Part shown: positions 27,912 to 36,602 of the stretch, in pieces
Layout: the number at the start of each line of letters is the position of its first letter
How positions within the stretch are numbered: the stretch's first letter is position 1
Assembly: GCF_030295975.1 (NCBI RefSeq)
Contig: NZ_AP027364.1
Coordinates: 2,108,001-2,172,000, forward strand
DNA: 64,000 bases
Source: Thalassotalea atypica
Lineage (GTDB): Bacteria; Pseudomonadota; Gammaproteobacteria; Enterobacterales; Alteromonadaceae
Direction of reading: 5' to 3'
The notes under the pieces: model-generated
The model's database searches: none
What the model was told of the DNA's origin: nothing
The model's input: only the letters and a program-made list of their open reading frames with translations
Program-made: the position numbers and the translations under genes

Positions 27912-27968
27912 GTAAAGGTGCTTAAGATACGCTACTATGCGTCCATCATTACTATATCTTTGTTGTTT

Positions 27969-29210
27969 ATGGCTAAATCTAAAAATAACCCTGTACCCAT
28001 AATTGATAATATTGAGTTCATTGGAAATCCGTTTAAACAAATTGTTGTTTCTATTCCTGAGCAATGTCGCGGCATTGAAAATCAAAAAGAAGATTTAGAA
28101 TTCTCTTTAAAATTTCTTTATAGCTATAACGGTAGTAAAGCGACTTTTAATAGCTATCGTCGTGAGATTGAACGTTTGCTGCAATGGTCTTGGAACATTG
28201 CCAGATTATCGATCAGTGAATTAAAACGACACGACATTGAAGAATATATAGAATTTTGTAAGACGCCACCTAAACACTGGATTGGCCTTAAAAATGTCGC
28301 TCGCTTTAAATCTAATGCTGGCCATCGTATTGCCAACCCCGAATGGAAACCTTTCGTTGTTAGCGTTTCTAAGACCGATCATAAAAAAGGATTGTCGGCT
28401 GAACATAGTGACTACGAATTGTCGCAAGCTGCGGTAAAAGCAATATTCACGGCGTTGTCTTCCTTTTATGAGTTTTTAATCCAAGAAGGATTAACTGAAT
28501 CAAACCCCATTGCACTCATTCGTCAAAAAAGTAAGTTTATACGCAAAGAGTCTCGCCCGACTGTTCGTAGGATCAGTACCTTACAATGGGAATATGTTAT
28601 TGAAACGGCTGAATTAATGGCACAAGAAAACCCTGACGAACATGAACGCACCCTGTTTATGATGAATTGCTTTTTTGGCATGTATTTACGTATTTCTGAA
28701 CTGGCCGCTGATGAACGCTCTACACCTATGATGGACGATTTTAGAAAGGATCATGACGGAAGTTGGTGGTTTCACGTCTTAGGTAAAGGTAATAAGAATC
28801 GCATTATTACCGTTTGTGATGAAGTACTAAATGCACTCGGTCGTTATCGTGGTTCGCGTGGGTTATCGCGTTTTCCAGTACCAGGTGAATATGAGCCACT
28901 GATTATAAAATCAAAAGGTAAAGGCCCTATTTCTTCTACGCGTCATATTAGGCGCATTGTACAACATTGTTTTGACACGGCTTTTGAGCGCATGAAAAGC
29001 CACGGTTTACAAGATGATGCGATGGAATTAAAAGCGGCAACTGTTCACTGGTTAAGGCATACCGGTATTTCAGAAGACGTTAAAAACCGTCCTCGCGAGC
29101 ATGTTCGTGATGATGCGGGTCATGCCAGTATGGCGACAACAGATAGATATATAGACTCAGATTTACGTGAGCGCCATCAATCAGGAAGGAAGAAAAAGAT
29201 CAAAGAATAG
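27969..29210 (+). CDS. Tyrosine recombinase/integrase
   Basis: A 413-residue site-specific recombinase. Residues about 40-175 form the SAM-like core-binding domain (FNSYRREIERLLQWSW). The C-terminal catalytic domain has the complete set: Arg241 (MYLRISEL), Lys273 (LGKGNKNR), His360 and Arg363 (VHWLRHTG), His385 (DAGHASMATT) and nucleophile Tyr394 (DRYID). I start it at ATG 27969; a GTG at 27894 would add 25 residues but lies inside the palindrome. It carries no excisionase, phage or integron neighbour. Two 54-bp repeats and a 34-bp palindrome lie upstream, so it may act on nearby sites. Confidence 0.88.
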   Translation: MAKSKNNPVPIIDNIEFIGNPFKQIVVSIPEQCRGIENQKEDLEFSLKFLYSYNGSKATFNSYRREIERLLQWSWNIARLSISELKRHDIEEYIEFCKTPPKHWIGLKNVARFKSNAGHRIANPEWKPFVVSVSKTDHKKGLSAEHSDYELSQAAVKAIFTALSSFYEFLIQEGLTESNPIALIRQKSKFIRKESRPTVRRISTLQWEYVIETAELMAQENPDEHERTLFMMNCFFGMYLRISELAADERSTPMMDDFRKDHDGSWWFHVLGKGNKNRIITVCDEVLNALGRYRGSRGLSRFPVPGEYEPLIIKSKGKGPISSTRHIRRIVQHCFDTAFERMKSHGLQDDAMELKAATVHWLRHTGISEDVKNRPREHVRDDAGHASMATTDRYIDSDLRERHQSGRKKKIKE

Positions 29211-29518
29211 CTTAGTTTATGTTCGCAAAAATCTATAGAGAGTTATGCAATTATTTGATCGTATTTTTTTTCATATCAGCATCATTTTTTAGAATTTTTG
29301 CCTCAGGCACCCTGTTTCAGTGGTTTTATCGCCAGTTTGGTCGCTCTTAAGTAAAGCTCTCGCAAACTGATTTTTTGAAATTATTGCAAGTTAGTTAAAA
29401 TTTATCGTGATTATTTGGTTAAAAGTTGTTAGTTTTTAAGGTTCCGAATGGTGAATTTGCTGTTTTAGCCTTAAGCAACTGTTCGGCTCGAAAATTAAAA
29501 TAAAAAAGGACTGTGACA
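29211..29518. other. Gap between recombinase and GYF-like genes
   Basis: No gene is supported in these 308 bases. The sequence is T-rich. AAAAAAGGA just before 29519 is the ribosome site of the next gene. Confidence 0.5.
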
Positions 29519-29929
29519 ATGATGAAGTGGTATTTTTCCAAAGATGGCGATATTAGCGGACCATTAGGATTGGAAGAATCAAATAAGTTTATTGCTAAAC
29601 ATGAAAACTTATACGCTTGGCACCCGAGCTATGCGCAATGGTTGCCCGTCGATTGTATTGATGAATTCGATACTGAGATATCTATTCCCAAGCCACCCCA
29701 AGCAATTCCTACGGAATTATTTGAAAATTTTATCAATGAAGAGCGAGAAATGCTTAATACCATGTCTCGAATTGAAAGTACGCTAGCTAATACGGTTACG
29801 TCATTGAGCGAATTAGATATTGATTCTTATATCTCAAAATCAAAACACTTGAACGAAGAAGTTAGAACAACGTTACGTAATATTGAGCAGCAATTTGAAG
29901 CTCTACAAAAAAATATTGCTGACGTTTAG
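29519..29929 (+). CDS. GYF-like (DUF4339) domain protein, short paralog
   Basis: About 136 residues. The first 50 carry a GYF_2/DUF4339-type module: KWYFSKDGDISGPLGLEE, then YAWHPSYAQWLPV. The rest is predicted helical (FINEEREMLNTMSRIEST and LNEEVRTTLRNIEQQFEALQ), likely coiled coil. There is no membrane segment. ATG 29519 is chosen over GTG 29513 because AAAGGA lies 8 bases before it. It is a close paralog of the next gene, 73 bases downstream. GYF modules usually bind proline-rich peptides in eukaryotes; the bacterial role is unknown. Confidence 0.75.
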   Translation: MMKWYFSKDGDISGPLGLEESNKFIAKHENLYAWHPSYAQWLPVDCIDEFDTEISIPKPPQAIPTELFENFINEEREMLNTMSRIESTLANTVTSLSELDIDSYISKSKHLNEEVRTTLRNIEQQFEALQKNIADV

Positions 29930-30002
29930 TAAAGCGTTTAATTTCTCATATATGCTGTAATGCAGTATACAGATTGATTTTTCAACTAATGAAGTAAATA
30001 TT

Positions 30003-31028
30003 ATGACTATGAAAAAATGGTATTTTTCAAAAAACGGTAGTGTCACTGGCCCAGTGAATTTGGAAGAAGCGCAGGCATACGCTCAAGCGAATCCAGACAT
30101 TTATGGGTGGCACCCATCGTTTAAACAATGGAAACCTGTTTCTCTTATCATGGAGTTAGGTAATATTGTTGCGACAACTAAACCTTCAATTCACCTGTTA
30201 ACAGAGTTAGTAGAAAAATTTAAAATTAAGAAGCAAAGACTAGATAAGAAATTATCGGTGATTGAGCAACGAATTGAAGTAAATGAAAACCTCCTTTCCA
30301 CCCTACATGAAGAAATCACCGTTTATAAAAAATTGACAGCTAACCTGAGTGATGGCGTTAAAGGGGCAATAAAAGGTATTGAACAACAGTATTTGGCATT
30401 ACAAGAGAAACAATCTCGACTGCATGAGGCGTCTTCTATTTCAATGATGGAAATAGATACTTTAGTCAATGAATTTAATAGCCGCATTAGCGATAAAGCT
30501 AATGCAAATAACGTTGCAAGAAAAGATGTAGCGAATCAAAGTAACGCTAAGGTGATTAAGGCAAACATTAAGAAACAAGAGCAAACAGCTGAAGCTTTTT
30601 TAGAAGAGCAGATGAATGAGCCCCCTGCTCTAGTAGTTAATGCAGAGCCTGAAGAAATTGTTGATATTGACGCAACACCAACTAAGCAGGTTAACCAACG
30701 CAAAGTAAAATTGGTTGAAGTGAATGCGTTAGCACAAGACGCTGCACAGGAAGTCACTAGTGTCACTCAACCTGCAACCGAAACTGTTGATGAAACGAAT
30801 TCCTTACCACAAGAGCAACAAGATAAGACTGGTTTTACCGGTATGAAAAGCCTAATTAAGTCAGTCTTTAAAGGCGATGAAGACAGCTCGGAAATTCAAG
30901 AAAACAGCTTAAGTAAATTACTTGCGATGGAAGAAGCTGAAGAAGAAAAAAAAGCGGCTAATCAGCCAAACATTGCAGAAGATGAACAAGATAAAAAACT
31001 AAAACGTCGAACGAGAAGGCGCAGGTAA
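30003..31028 (+). CDS. GYF-like (DUF4339) domain protein, long paralog with coiled coil
   Basis: A 341-residue protein. The N-terminal GYF_2-like module matches the previous gene (KKWYFSKNGSVTGPVNLEE, YGWHPSFKQWKPV). Residues about 60-170 are a long coiled coil (LVEKFKIKKQRLDKKLSVIE and onward). The C-terminal half is acidic, Gln/Glu-rich and probably disordered, ending in a strongly basic tail (KKLKRRTRRRR). No signal peptide or membrane segment. The basic tail could bind nucleic acid or acidic surfaces. A terminator follows. Probably arisen by duplication of the short gene, or the reverse. Confidence 0.75.
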   Translation: MTMKKWYFSKNGSVTGPVNLEEAQAYAQANPDIYGWHPSFKQWKPVSLIMELGNIVATTKPSIHLLTELVEKFKIKKQRLDKKLSVIEQRIEVNENLLSTLHEEITVYKKLTANLSDGVKGAIKGIEQQYLALQEKQSRLHEASSISMMEIDTLVNEFNSRISDKANANNVARKDVANQSNAKVIKANIKKQEQTAEAFLEEQMNEPPALVVNAEPEEIVDIDATPTKQVNQRKVKLVEVNALAQDAAQEVTSVTQPATETVDETNSLPQEQQDKTGFTGMKSLIKSVFKGDEDSSEIQENSLSKLLAMEEAEEEKKAANQPNIAEDEQDKKLKRRTRRRR

Positions 31029-31053
31029 TTTTTTAACTTCATCGTTGAAAACT

Positions 31054-31082
31054 AAAGCCTATAGAGATATAGGCTTTTTTAT
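31054..31082. terminator. Terminator after the GYF-like pair
   Basis: AAAGCCTATA and TATAGGCTTT pair perfectly around GAGA and are followed by TTTTATT. It stands between convergent genes and may also act on the minus strand. Confidence 0.85.
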
Positions 31083-31159
31083 TACTGAATTTTGTAACAG
31101 AGCAAAGGATATAGCTAGAAAACAACGATTAAGTTGAGTTCTCTCATAGGTTAAAACTA

Positions 31160-31621
31160 CTAATCATATTCAAAAATAAGGTATTGCTTGGCGATTTGTA
31201 ATGTCGCTTGTACTCCGTACTTTAATCCTTTAATTTCTTCGCTGATAATTTCCAATGTGTTTTTTGGTTGAAAATGTCCAATTTTTGTTTCTGCCGTTGG
31301 TTGGTAAATTAGCGCAGGATAGCTTTGATTTTGATATATAACGTGACAATGGGCAAACTTAAAATCTTCACAAGGCAATTCAGGGAACCAAACTAAGCGC
31401 TTAACTTCATGATCCCATGCTTTTAACTTAATGCTTTTGCATGCGAAAGCGGCATTAATTGTTCCCATGAAATATGGCGTTAGATCTAATCCTTGTTGTC
31501 TAAAAAAAGGCGATTGCAATGCAATTGTACCCTGAGGGTATGGAGAGTTTATAGCAAGCCCCGAAGCAACTTGATGGCCTTTCATTACTGTAAAAGGCAT
31601 TAAGTCGACAGCAATACCCAC
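31160..31621 (-). CDS. Conserved hypothetical protein, possible DUF120/riboflavin-kinase-like fold
   Basis: 153 residues at most. No family is firmly recognised. The pattern VASGLAINSPYPQGTIALQSP, then GLDLTPYFMGTINAAF, and later IGHFQPKNTLEIISEEI resembles the layout of CTP-dependent riboflavin kinases (VVSGLGEG..., F.PYPGTLNV), but this is a weak, by-eye similarity. The start is uncertain: GTG at 31621 lies one base after the stop of the upstream phosphodiesterase gene, which suggests coupled translation, while internal ATGs at 31600 and 31585 are alternatives. Confidence 0.55.
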   Translation of the reverse strand: MGIAVDLMPFTVMKGHQVASGLAINSPYPQGTIALQSPFFRQQGLDLTPYFMGTINAAFACKSIKLKAWDHEVKRLVWFPELPCEDFKFAHCHVIYQNQSYPALIYQPTAETKIGHFQPKNTLEIISEEIKGLKYGVQATLQIAKQYLIFEYD

Positions 31622-31622
31622 T

Positions 31623-32810
31623 TTATTCTACCTTATACTCAAGTAATGGGTTGGTATTCGAGTGCTCAGTAGTGGGCAAATTAAGTAGCGCACATAAGAA
31701 CGAGTGAATATATATATTGCTAAAGCCACTAACTCGGCCAGGTTTAATATTTGGCCCTTGGCTAATGAAAATACCATTGAGTTTTTTGCTCGATAATGGA
31801 TCATAACCATGCGTTGCTTTATTTGTTGAGCCACTGCCACCATAGCTAAAACTATACGGTGGTAACGCATTAACAATGATATCTGGCATAGTGTCATCAA
31901 GCTGGTTAAAGTGCCAATGCTTTGGAAACTGACCATTAGCATAGGCTTGATATCTATTTTTCGATGACGAATTTAGCGCTATAACGGTTTCATTTACTAA
32001 ACTTTTATTTTGTTCATAAATATAAAGCTGACTTTCTCCATTGTGAACCAAATCTAACGCTGATGATAAAGGTAAATCAGTTAATAAAATGGCATTATCT
32101 TGACCAATGTTGATCATGCCATGGTCTGAGACGATGACTAAATTTACCTCAATATCAAGTTGTGCTAATTGCTGGGTAAATTCACCAATGAGTTGATCAA
32201 TTTGTGCAACGGCCTTTTTTACCTGAATCGAGTTAGGGCCAAAGCGATGGCCTGCGTTATCGACCAACGAAAAATAACTGGCAATAAAGTAAGGCTTTGT
32301 ATCGGTTGGCATTTGTAACCACCGTATAATTTGGTTTAGCCGCTCTTTACTTGTAATTGCTTCATCATAAGCGTAGCGATATGTTGGTTTGAAGTTATTT
32401 ATTGTTGCTTCTGATTCTGGCCAAAAGTAGCTTGCCGAGGTAATACCATTTTTTTCAGCAGTGATCCAAATGGGTTCAGCCTTAAGCCAGCTCGAGTCTT
32501 TTCGTCCATCCCCTACTTTATATTTTTTTTGTTTCACTCGATCGTAAAAACTGTTGTGAATAATACCGTGTTGACTGGGGTATTTTCCGGTAACCATGGT
32601 TAAATGGTTTGGAAAGGTTTTGGTTGGAAAAACAGGTGCTAATGCTGGGCTTGATAGCCCTTGATTTTTTATATCAAGTAAGTGTTTGGGCTGGTATCGC
32701 TCTATATATTCTGCAGAGAAACCGTCGATTGATAGTACAACGACTGGTGCACTGCTGGCTTCAACATTTACGCAAAATATGCAAGAAAATACAAAGAGAA
32801 ATTTATTCAT
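31623..32810 (-). CDS. Exported nucleotide pyrophosphatase/phosphodiesterase (alkaline phosphatase superfamily)
   Basis: About 395 residues with a signal peptide (MNKFLFVFSCIFCVNVEASS). The type I phosphodiesterase core is clear: VVVLSIDGFSAEYI (metal Asp), the nucleophile Thr in FPTKTFPNHLTMVTGKYPSQHGI, FSLVDNAGHRFGP (metal Asp and His) and VIVSDHGM (Asp-His). This is the NPP family, which cleaves nucleotide or phospholipid phosphodiesters, here in the periplasm. I start at ATG 32810 because AAAGGAAG precedes it; the frame is open 8 codons further upstream. Confidence 0.88.
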   Translation of the reverse strand: MNKFLFVFSCIFCVNVEASSAPVVVLSIDGFSAEYIERYQPKHLLDIKNQGLSSPALAPVFPTKTFPNHLTMVTGKYPSQHGIIHNSFYDRVKQKKYKVGDGRKDSSWLKAEPIWITAEKNGITSASYFWPESEATINNFKPTYRYAYDEAITSKERLNQIIRWLQMPTDTKPYFIASYFSLVDNAGHRFGPNSIQVKKAVAQIDQLIGEFTQQLAQLDIEVNLVIVSDHGMINIGQDNAILLTDLPLSSALDLVHNGESQLYIYEQNKSLVNETVIALNSSSKNRYQAYANGQFPKHWHFNQLDDTMPDIIVNALPPYSFSYGGSGSTNKATHGYDPLSSKKLNGIFISQGPNIKPGRVSGFSNIYIHSFLCALLNLPTTEHSNTNPLLEYKVE

Positions 32811-32890
32811 GCAATCTTCCTTTAATTGCAGCAATATAAATAAGCGTCATCATGATAGCATTTATAGATGACGCTTTTGTTATGTCAAAA

Positions 32891-33448
32891 TTAGATAAAT
32901 AATTCTTTTATATTGGCTAGGTCTGTTTTTCCGTTTGCAATCTCATCAGGGCTAAGGCCTGATAACTCATGAGGGAAAACTAACCAGTCTTCAGATTCAT
33001 GTACGTAATAGTCAGGAACAATATCGACTTTAGTATTCTTAGGTTTATACCAAGGACAAGCAATTCGTATGTCTTGTGGCATATTTTTACGCATAAGATG
33101 AGACAACTGTTTGATCAGTGCGTCAATACTGCGGCCAGAATCAAAAACATCATCAACAATAAGTAAGCTATCAGAGGCGTTTGCATTTTCAATAATGTAA
33201 TGCAAACCGTGTACTTTTATTTCCTTACTTTGTTGATTAATGCCGTAATAAGAAGAAGTACGTACCGCAATATGATCCGTTTCTACTTTTTTAAAGTCAA
33301 AAAACTCTTGTACAGCAATACCAATAGGCGCACCACCACGCCATATGCCTACAATAAATTCAGGGCGAAAGCCGTCTTCGTAAACTTTAGCAGCAACTTT
33401 AAATGAGTCTTCGAGTAATTCTTGCGCTGTGATGAATTTTTTTTCCAT
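32891..33448 (-). CDS. Phosphoribosyltransferase (HGPRT-like)
   Basis: A 185-residue PRTase fold protein. The PRPP-binding loop is LLIVDDVFDSGRSIDALIKQL, and FIVGIWRGGAPIGIAVQEFF is the first loop. YYVHESEDWLVFPHEL near the end is typical of the HGPRT/XPRT-like group in marine gammaproteobacteria. It differs clearly from hpt at 18.1 kb, so base preference (hypoxanthine, guanine or xanthine) may differ. It is a single minus-strand gene. Confidence 0.85.
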   Translation of the reverse strand: MEKKFITAQELLEDSFKVAAKVYEDGFRPEFIVGIWRGGAPIGIAVQEFFDFKKVETDHIAVRTSSYYGINQQSKEIKVHGLHYIIENANASDSLLIVDDVFDSGRSIDALIKQLSHLMRKNMPQDIRIACPWYKPKNTKVDIVPDYYVHESEDWLVFPHELSGLSPDEIANGKTDLANIKELFI

Positions 33449-33521
33449 TGCACAAAGTACCTTATAAAAATGAATAGCAGAGATATCGGACCATTATACA
33501 ATTAATTGACCAATTGGTTAA

Positions 33522-34496
33522 TTATTTATTGTTAATATGCTCAGATATAAAGCGTAGTTGATCATAGATAATATTAGTTGAATGCCAAAGAAAAGGCTTA
33601 TTTGCATGAAGATAATCATCGTTTTTGGTATGGTAATTTTCGTGTAGGCCGACTCCATAGTATATAAAAGGAATGTTTTTACGGTAAAAAGCGCCATGAT
33701 CACTAGCCGTCTGCCAACTTCTTCTTAAATTGGCGCTAGAGCCAGAGCCTACAGCTCTCTTAAAACCTCGTTTTATTTTTATGTTTTGTTGATAGTGTCT
33801 GTCTTTAAACTCAAGGTATTCTTTTCGAGTTAATATCTGTAATAGATCATCTGAAATATAATGTAAGGCTTTTGTCGTTTTGCTACCTGAGAGCATATCT
33901 AAATTCATATTCAACAATATGTGTTGGGTCAGCGTACGGTGGTGTTTCAAAAAATAAGTTGCGCCCATTAAGTTATTCTCTTCTGCGTCACTTAATAGAA
34001 CGATGACATTTTGCGCTAATGGTGATTTTGCAATTTGTTGCGCTATCATAAGCAAGGCTGATACACCGGATGCATTATCGTCAGCGCCATTGTAAATGGC
34101 TTTATTCTTTACACCTAAATGATCATAGTGTGCTGATAACACAATGAACTTATTAGATGGCAATTTACTTTCAATCACACCAACAATATTATTCGCATGA
34201 TAATTCGTTAATCCATATTCAAAACTAAATGGGTGAAGGTATTCGTTCGAGAGAAAAGGTTTTATATTGAACTTAGTTAATTGAGCGATTAAATAGCGCT
34301 GTGCTGATTGACTACCAGTAGTCCCCACTTTTCGTCCAGCTAATTGATCAGAAGACAAATAAGCCAAATGTTTTTGTAATACTGTTTTGTCTATTTGATA
34401 GTTAGCTATGTGTAATGTGTGGGCGGCGTCAGGTGGAGAGCCTGCACAGCCCATAAGTAATAAGAACAATAATAATGAATAAAGGTCTTTAATCAC
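33522..34496 (-). CDS. Lipoprotein M28 family zinc aminopeptidase
   Basis: 324 residues. Lipobox LLLMGCAGS at the N terminus (lipidated Cys near residue 17) places it at a membrane, facing periplasm or outside. The two-zinc M28 site is intact: His and Asp of LSAHYDHLG, bridging Asp of YNGADDNASG, Glu-Glu of SDAEENNLMG, Asp of NMNLDMLSG, and a late His in ENYHTKNDD. It probably trims peptides from the N terminus. Its first 8 bases overlap the end of the TPR lipoprotein gene, so the two are translationally coupled. Confidence 0.9.
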   Translation of the reverse strand: MIKDLYSLLLFLLLMGCAGSPPDAAHTLHIANYQIDKTVLQKHLAYLSSDQLAGRKVGTTGSQSAQRYLIAQLTKFNIKPFLSNEYLHPFSFEYGLTNYHANNIVGVIESKLPSNKFIVLSAHYDHLGVKNKAIYNGADDNASGVSALLMIAQQIAKSPLAQNVIVLLSDAEENNLMGATYFLKHHRTLTQHILLNMNLDMLSGSKTTKALHYISDDLLQILTRKEYLEFKDRHYQQNIKIKRGFKRAVGSGSSANLRRSWQTASDHGAFYRKNIPFIYYGVGLHENYHTKNDDYLHANKPFLWHSTNIIYDQLRFISEHINNK

Positions 34497-35664
34497 GTCG
34501 TCTTAGTAAGTCTAATTTTGCGATATATTTGTCATCAATACTTTGAATTCTGTTGGTTTTAATTGCTTTTCTCATGGCACTTTGAGCTTTTTCGTTGTTT
34601 CCTGTAGCAGTATAAGCTTTGGCTAGACCAAAATAGAGTTCATGTAAGCGAGAGTCTAAGTTGATGGCCCGTTTAAAGTGTTTAATGGCTTGATATGGCA
34701 AACCGTCATACATGGCTTCATCAGCTAAAAGTGCATGGTAATAGGGATTATTAATGCGATGTTTAATAATGGCGCTGTCAATTTTTCTTGATTCGTCAAA
34801 ATCACCACGCATTTCTAACAATATCGACAAGTTCGTTAAGGTGTTTAAGCTGTTAGGATCGATAGCTATGGCATGACGATAGCTTTGTTCGGCTAAATTA
34901 ACGTGATCATTGAAGCGATATAAAATACCTAAATTAGCCCATGACGCATGGTATTTGGGTTCAACCTCGATAGCTGCTTTAAAATAGCGGTACGCTTCAA
35001 TGTAATTTTTATCAACTAATGCCATTGCCCCTTTATTATTGTAAAACATAGCCGTTACGGTGTTTTTGCTGACGGGTGTTTTAGGGAAGTTTTGCTTTTG
35101 AATAAAAGGATCAAAGTCGACTTCTATGCCTTTGCTATCAAACAATAAGAGGCTTGATACTTGTTTCGGTCTTTTAATTTGTAAATTAACATGCCCTGAC
35201 AACATGTTGTAATCACCATTGCGTACCCAGTATTCTGGCACACGAACGTCTTGAAATTCAGCATCTAAGCCTGCAAGTTCTGCTAACGAATAGGCTAATA
35301 TGGTTAAAGAAATACAATTTGCGGTTTTTTGATTGTAAGCATCTTGTGCAATCATGGTGGCATTACTGCGATATGCTAAATTATTACTGTCAGTGCCAAA
35401 AATAAATTTAATCAGCTTTACTGAACGGGCATGAAAGTCTTTTTCTATAAGTACTTTACCCCTGACAGTTTTCTTAATGTCATCGGTAAGTGCAAAAATT
35501 TCCTGGGGAGGTTCTATATATACGGCCTCTTGGCCAATAAACAATTCATCTTTGAGCAATGATTCAGGGGTTTGGTTTAATTCAGTTTTATAAATCTTGG
35601 TCGTTTGACAGCCACTAACAAAGAGACAAAAGAAAACCCATCCCAATACTGGAAATTTAAGCAT
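34489..35664 (-). CDS. Transglutaminase-like TPR lipoprotein
   Basis: 391 residues. Lipobox FVSGCQT. Residues about 110-215 look like a transglutaminase-like fold with Cys in KTANCISLTILAYSLAELAG, His in LSGHVNLQI, and Asp in LLFDSKGIEVDFDP. From about residue 215 on there are at least four TPR units (AMALVDKNYIEAYRYFKAAI, ASWANLGILYRFNDHVNLAE and others). It may act as a periplasmic scaffold or thiol hydrolase; the substrate is not known. It is upstream of and overlaps the M28 peptidase gene, which suggests a joint role in peptide or envelope processing. Confidence 0.78.
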   Translation of the reverse strand: MLKFPVLGWVFFCLFVSGCQTTKIYKTELNQTPESLLKDELFIGQEAVYIEPPQEIFALTDDIKKTVRGKVLIEKDFHARSVKLIKFIFGTDSNNLAYRSNATMIAQDAYNQKTANCISLTILAYSLAELAGLDAEFQDVRVPEYWVRNGDYNMLSGHVNLQIKRPKQVSSLLLFDSKGIEVDFDPFIQKQNFPKTPVSKNTVTAMFYNNKGAMALVDKNYIEAYRYFKAAIEVEPKYHASWANLGILYRFNDHVNLAEQSYRHAIAIDPNSLNTLTNLSILLEMRGDFDESRKIDSAIIKHRINNPYYHALLADEAMYDGLPYQAIKHFKRAINLDSRLHELYFGLAKAYTATGNNEKAQSAMRKAIKTNRIQSIDDKYIAKLDLLRRRD

Positions 35665-35871
35665 ACTGCCCCTCTGTTACAAATTGCTCATATATTAAGC
35701 ATATGACAAAATCATCAAAAAGGCTTGCCCTGCACTCTACTATTAATAATCCGTTACATAATGGTTTATTAAACTGTATTTAACCATATTGAAAAGTAAA
35801 CAGTTTCATCACCTTGTATTAAATGTTGCACTGAATCTAGCCATAATTTTAATTTTCACGCTTCAGTCAGC

Positions 35872-35900
35872 TTGCAGGATCTTCCATTTAAAAATATACT
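35872..35900 (+). promoter_or_regulatory. Predicted promoter of the imuA-imuB-dnaE2 operon
   Basis: TTGCAG (35872-35877), 17 bases, TATACT (35895-35900). The LexA box begins inside the -10, so LexA would block open-complex formation. Confidence 0.65.
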
Positions 35901-35914
35901 GTAAATATATACAG
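35899..35914. promoter_or_regulatory. LexA (SOS) box
   Basis: CTGTAAATATATACAG matches the gammaproteobacterial LexA operator (CTGT-N8-ACAG) with perfect ends and an AT-rich centre. It overlaps the -10 of the predicted promoter and ends 8 bases before imuA. Repression by LexA and induction by DNA damage follow from the known biology of this cassette. Confidence 0.9.
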
Positions 35915-35922
35915 GTGAACTT

Positions 35923-36600
35923 ATGAATAAACTAATTCAAGAACTAAAGAAAAAACAGCTTGTTTGGCAAGGCTCCCGAAAAAACATTCAGCCAGAGCAA
36001 GTTCCTTCAGGCTACCGAGAAATTGATGAAAAGCTTCAAGGAGGCCTACCAAAAACAGGCATTATAGATATTGATACTGACATGGGAATTGGTGAATTGA
36101 GATTAATGATGCCATATGTCGCACAGCTGGCTCAACAACGGCTTGTCGTTTTTATTAATCCTCCTGCTTACATCAGTGCGGAGTACTTATATCGCGAAGG
36201 AATCGCCTTAGCTCAAGTCATCATCATTCAGGTAGAACTAGAGAAAGACGCATTATGGGCTGCTGAACAATGTCTAAAAAGTGGTGCTTGTTGTGCAGTT
36301 ATACAGTGGTATCAAAATTTAGCGATACATCAAGTTAAACGGCTGAAAAATGCCACCAATGTCGGTGAAAGCCTTCATGTATTGTTTAAAAAACAGCAGC
36401 AATATGCTCTGTCTTTACCTGTCACTTTGAGTATGAAGTTAACGACACATAGCAAAGGGGTAAATGTTTCTATTCCTAAACGCAAAGGTGGCTGGCCTAT
36501 CCCGAAGTTTTCAGTAGATATGTCTAAGCATTGGTCTGAGCTTATCGTACCATCTTCTGCGGAGAATGTTGTCCCGTTTCCAAAAGCACATGTGTTATAG
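35923..36600 (+). CDS. imuA: ImuA, RecA/SulA-like mutasome protein
   Basis: 225 residues, RecA-fold-like protein of the SOS mutagenesis cassette. The N terminus has the typical SGYREIDEKLQGGLPKTGIIDI (degenerate Walker A region) and AQLAQQRLVVFINPPAYISAEYL. It was once annotated as SulA-like. It probably helps load the ImuB-DnaE2 complex on damaged templates. It leads the three-gene operon, directly after a LexA box, and is 2 bases from imuB. Confidence 0.9.
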   Translation: MNKLIQELKKKQLVWQGSRKNIQPEQVPSGYREIDEKLQGGLPKTGIIDIDTDMGIGELRLMMPYVAQLAQQRLVVFINPPAYISAEYLYREGIALAQVIIIQVELEKDALWAAEQCLKSGACCAVIQWYQNLAIHQVKRLKNATNVGESLHVLFKKQQQYALSLPVTLSMKLTTHSKGVNVSIPKRKGGWPIPKFSVDMSKHWSELIVPSSAENVVPFPKAHVL

Positions 36601-36602
36601 AG

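Noticed and set aside
27831-28085. 84-aa minus-strand frame across the palindrome
   Set aside because: Antisense to the recombinase N terminus and spanning the palindrome; no ribosome site or family pattern.
27552-29210. Integron (intI with attI/attC cassettes)
   Set aside because: The recombinase lacks an integron-specific context, there is no cassette array, and the repeats lack attC-type core sites.
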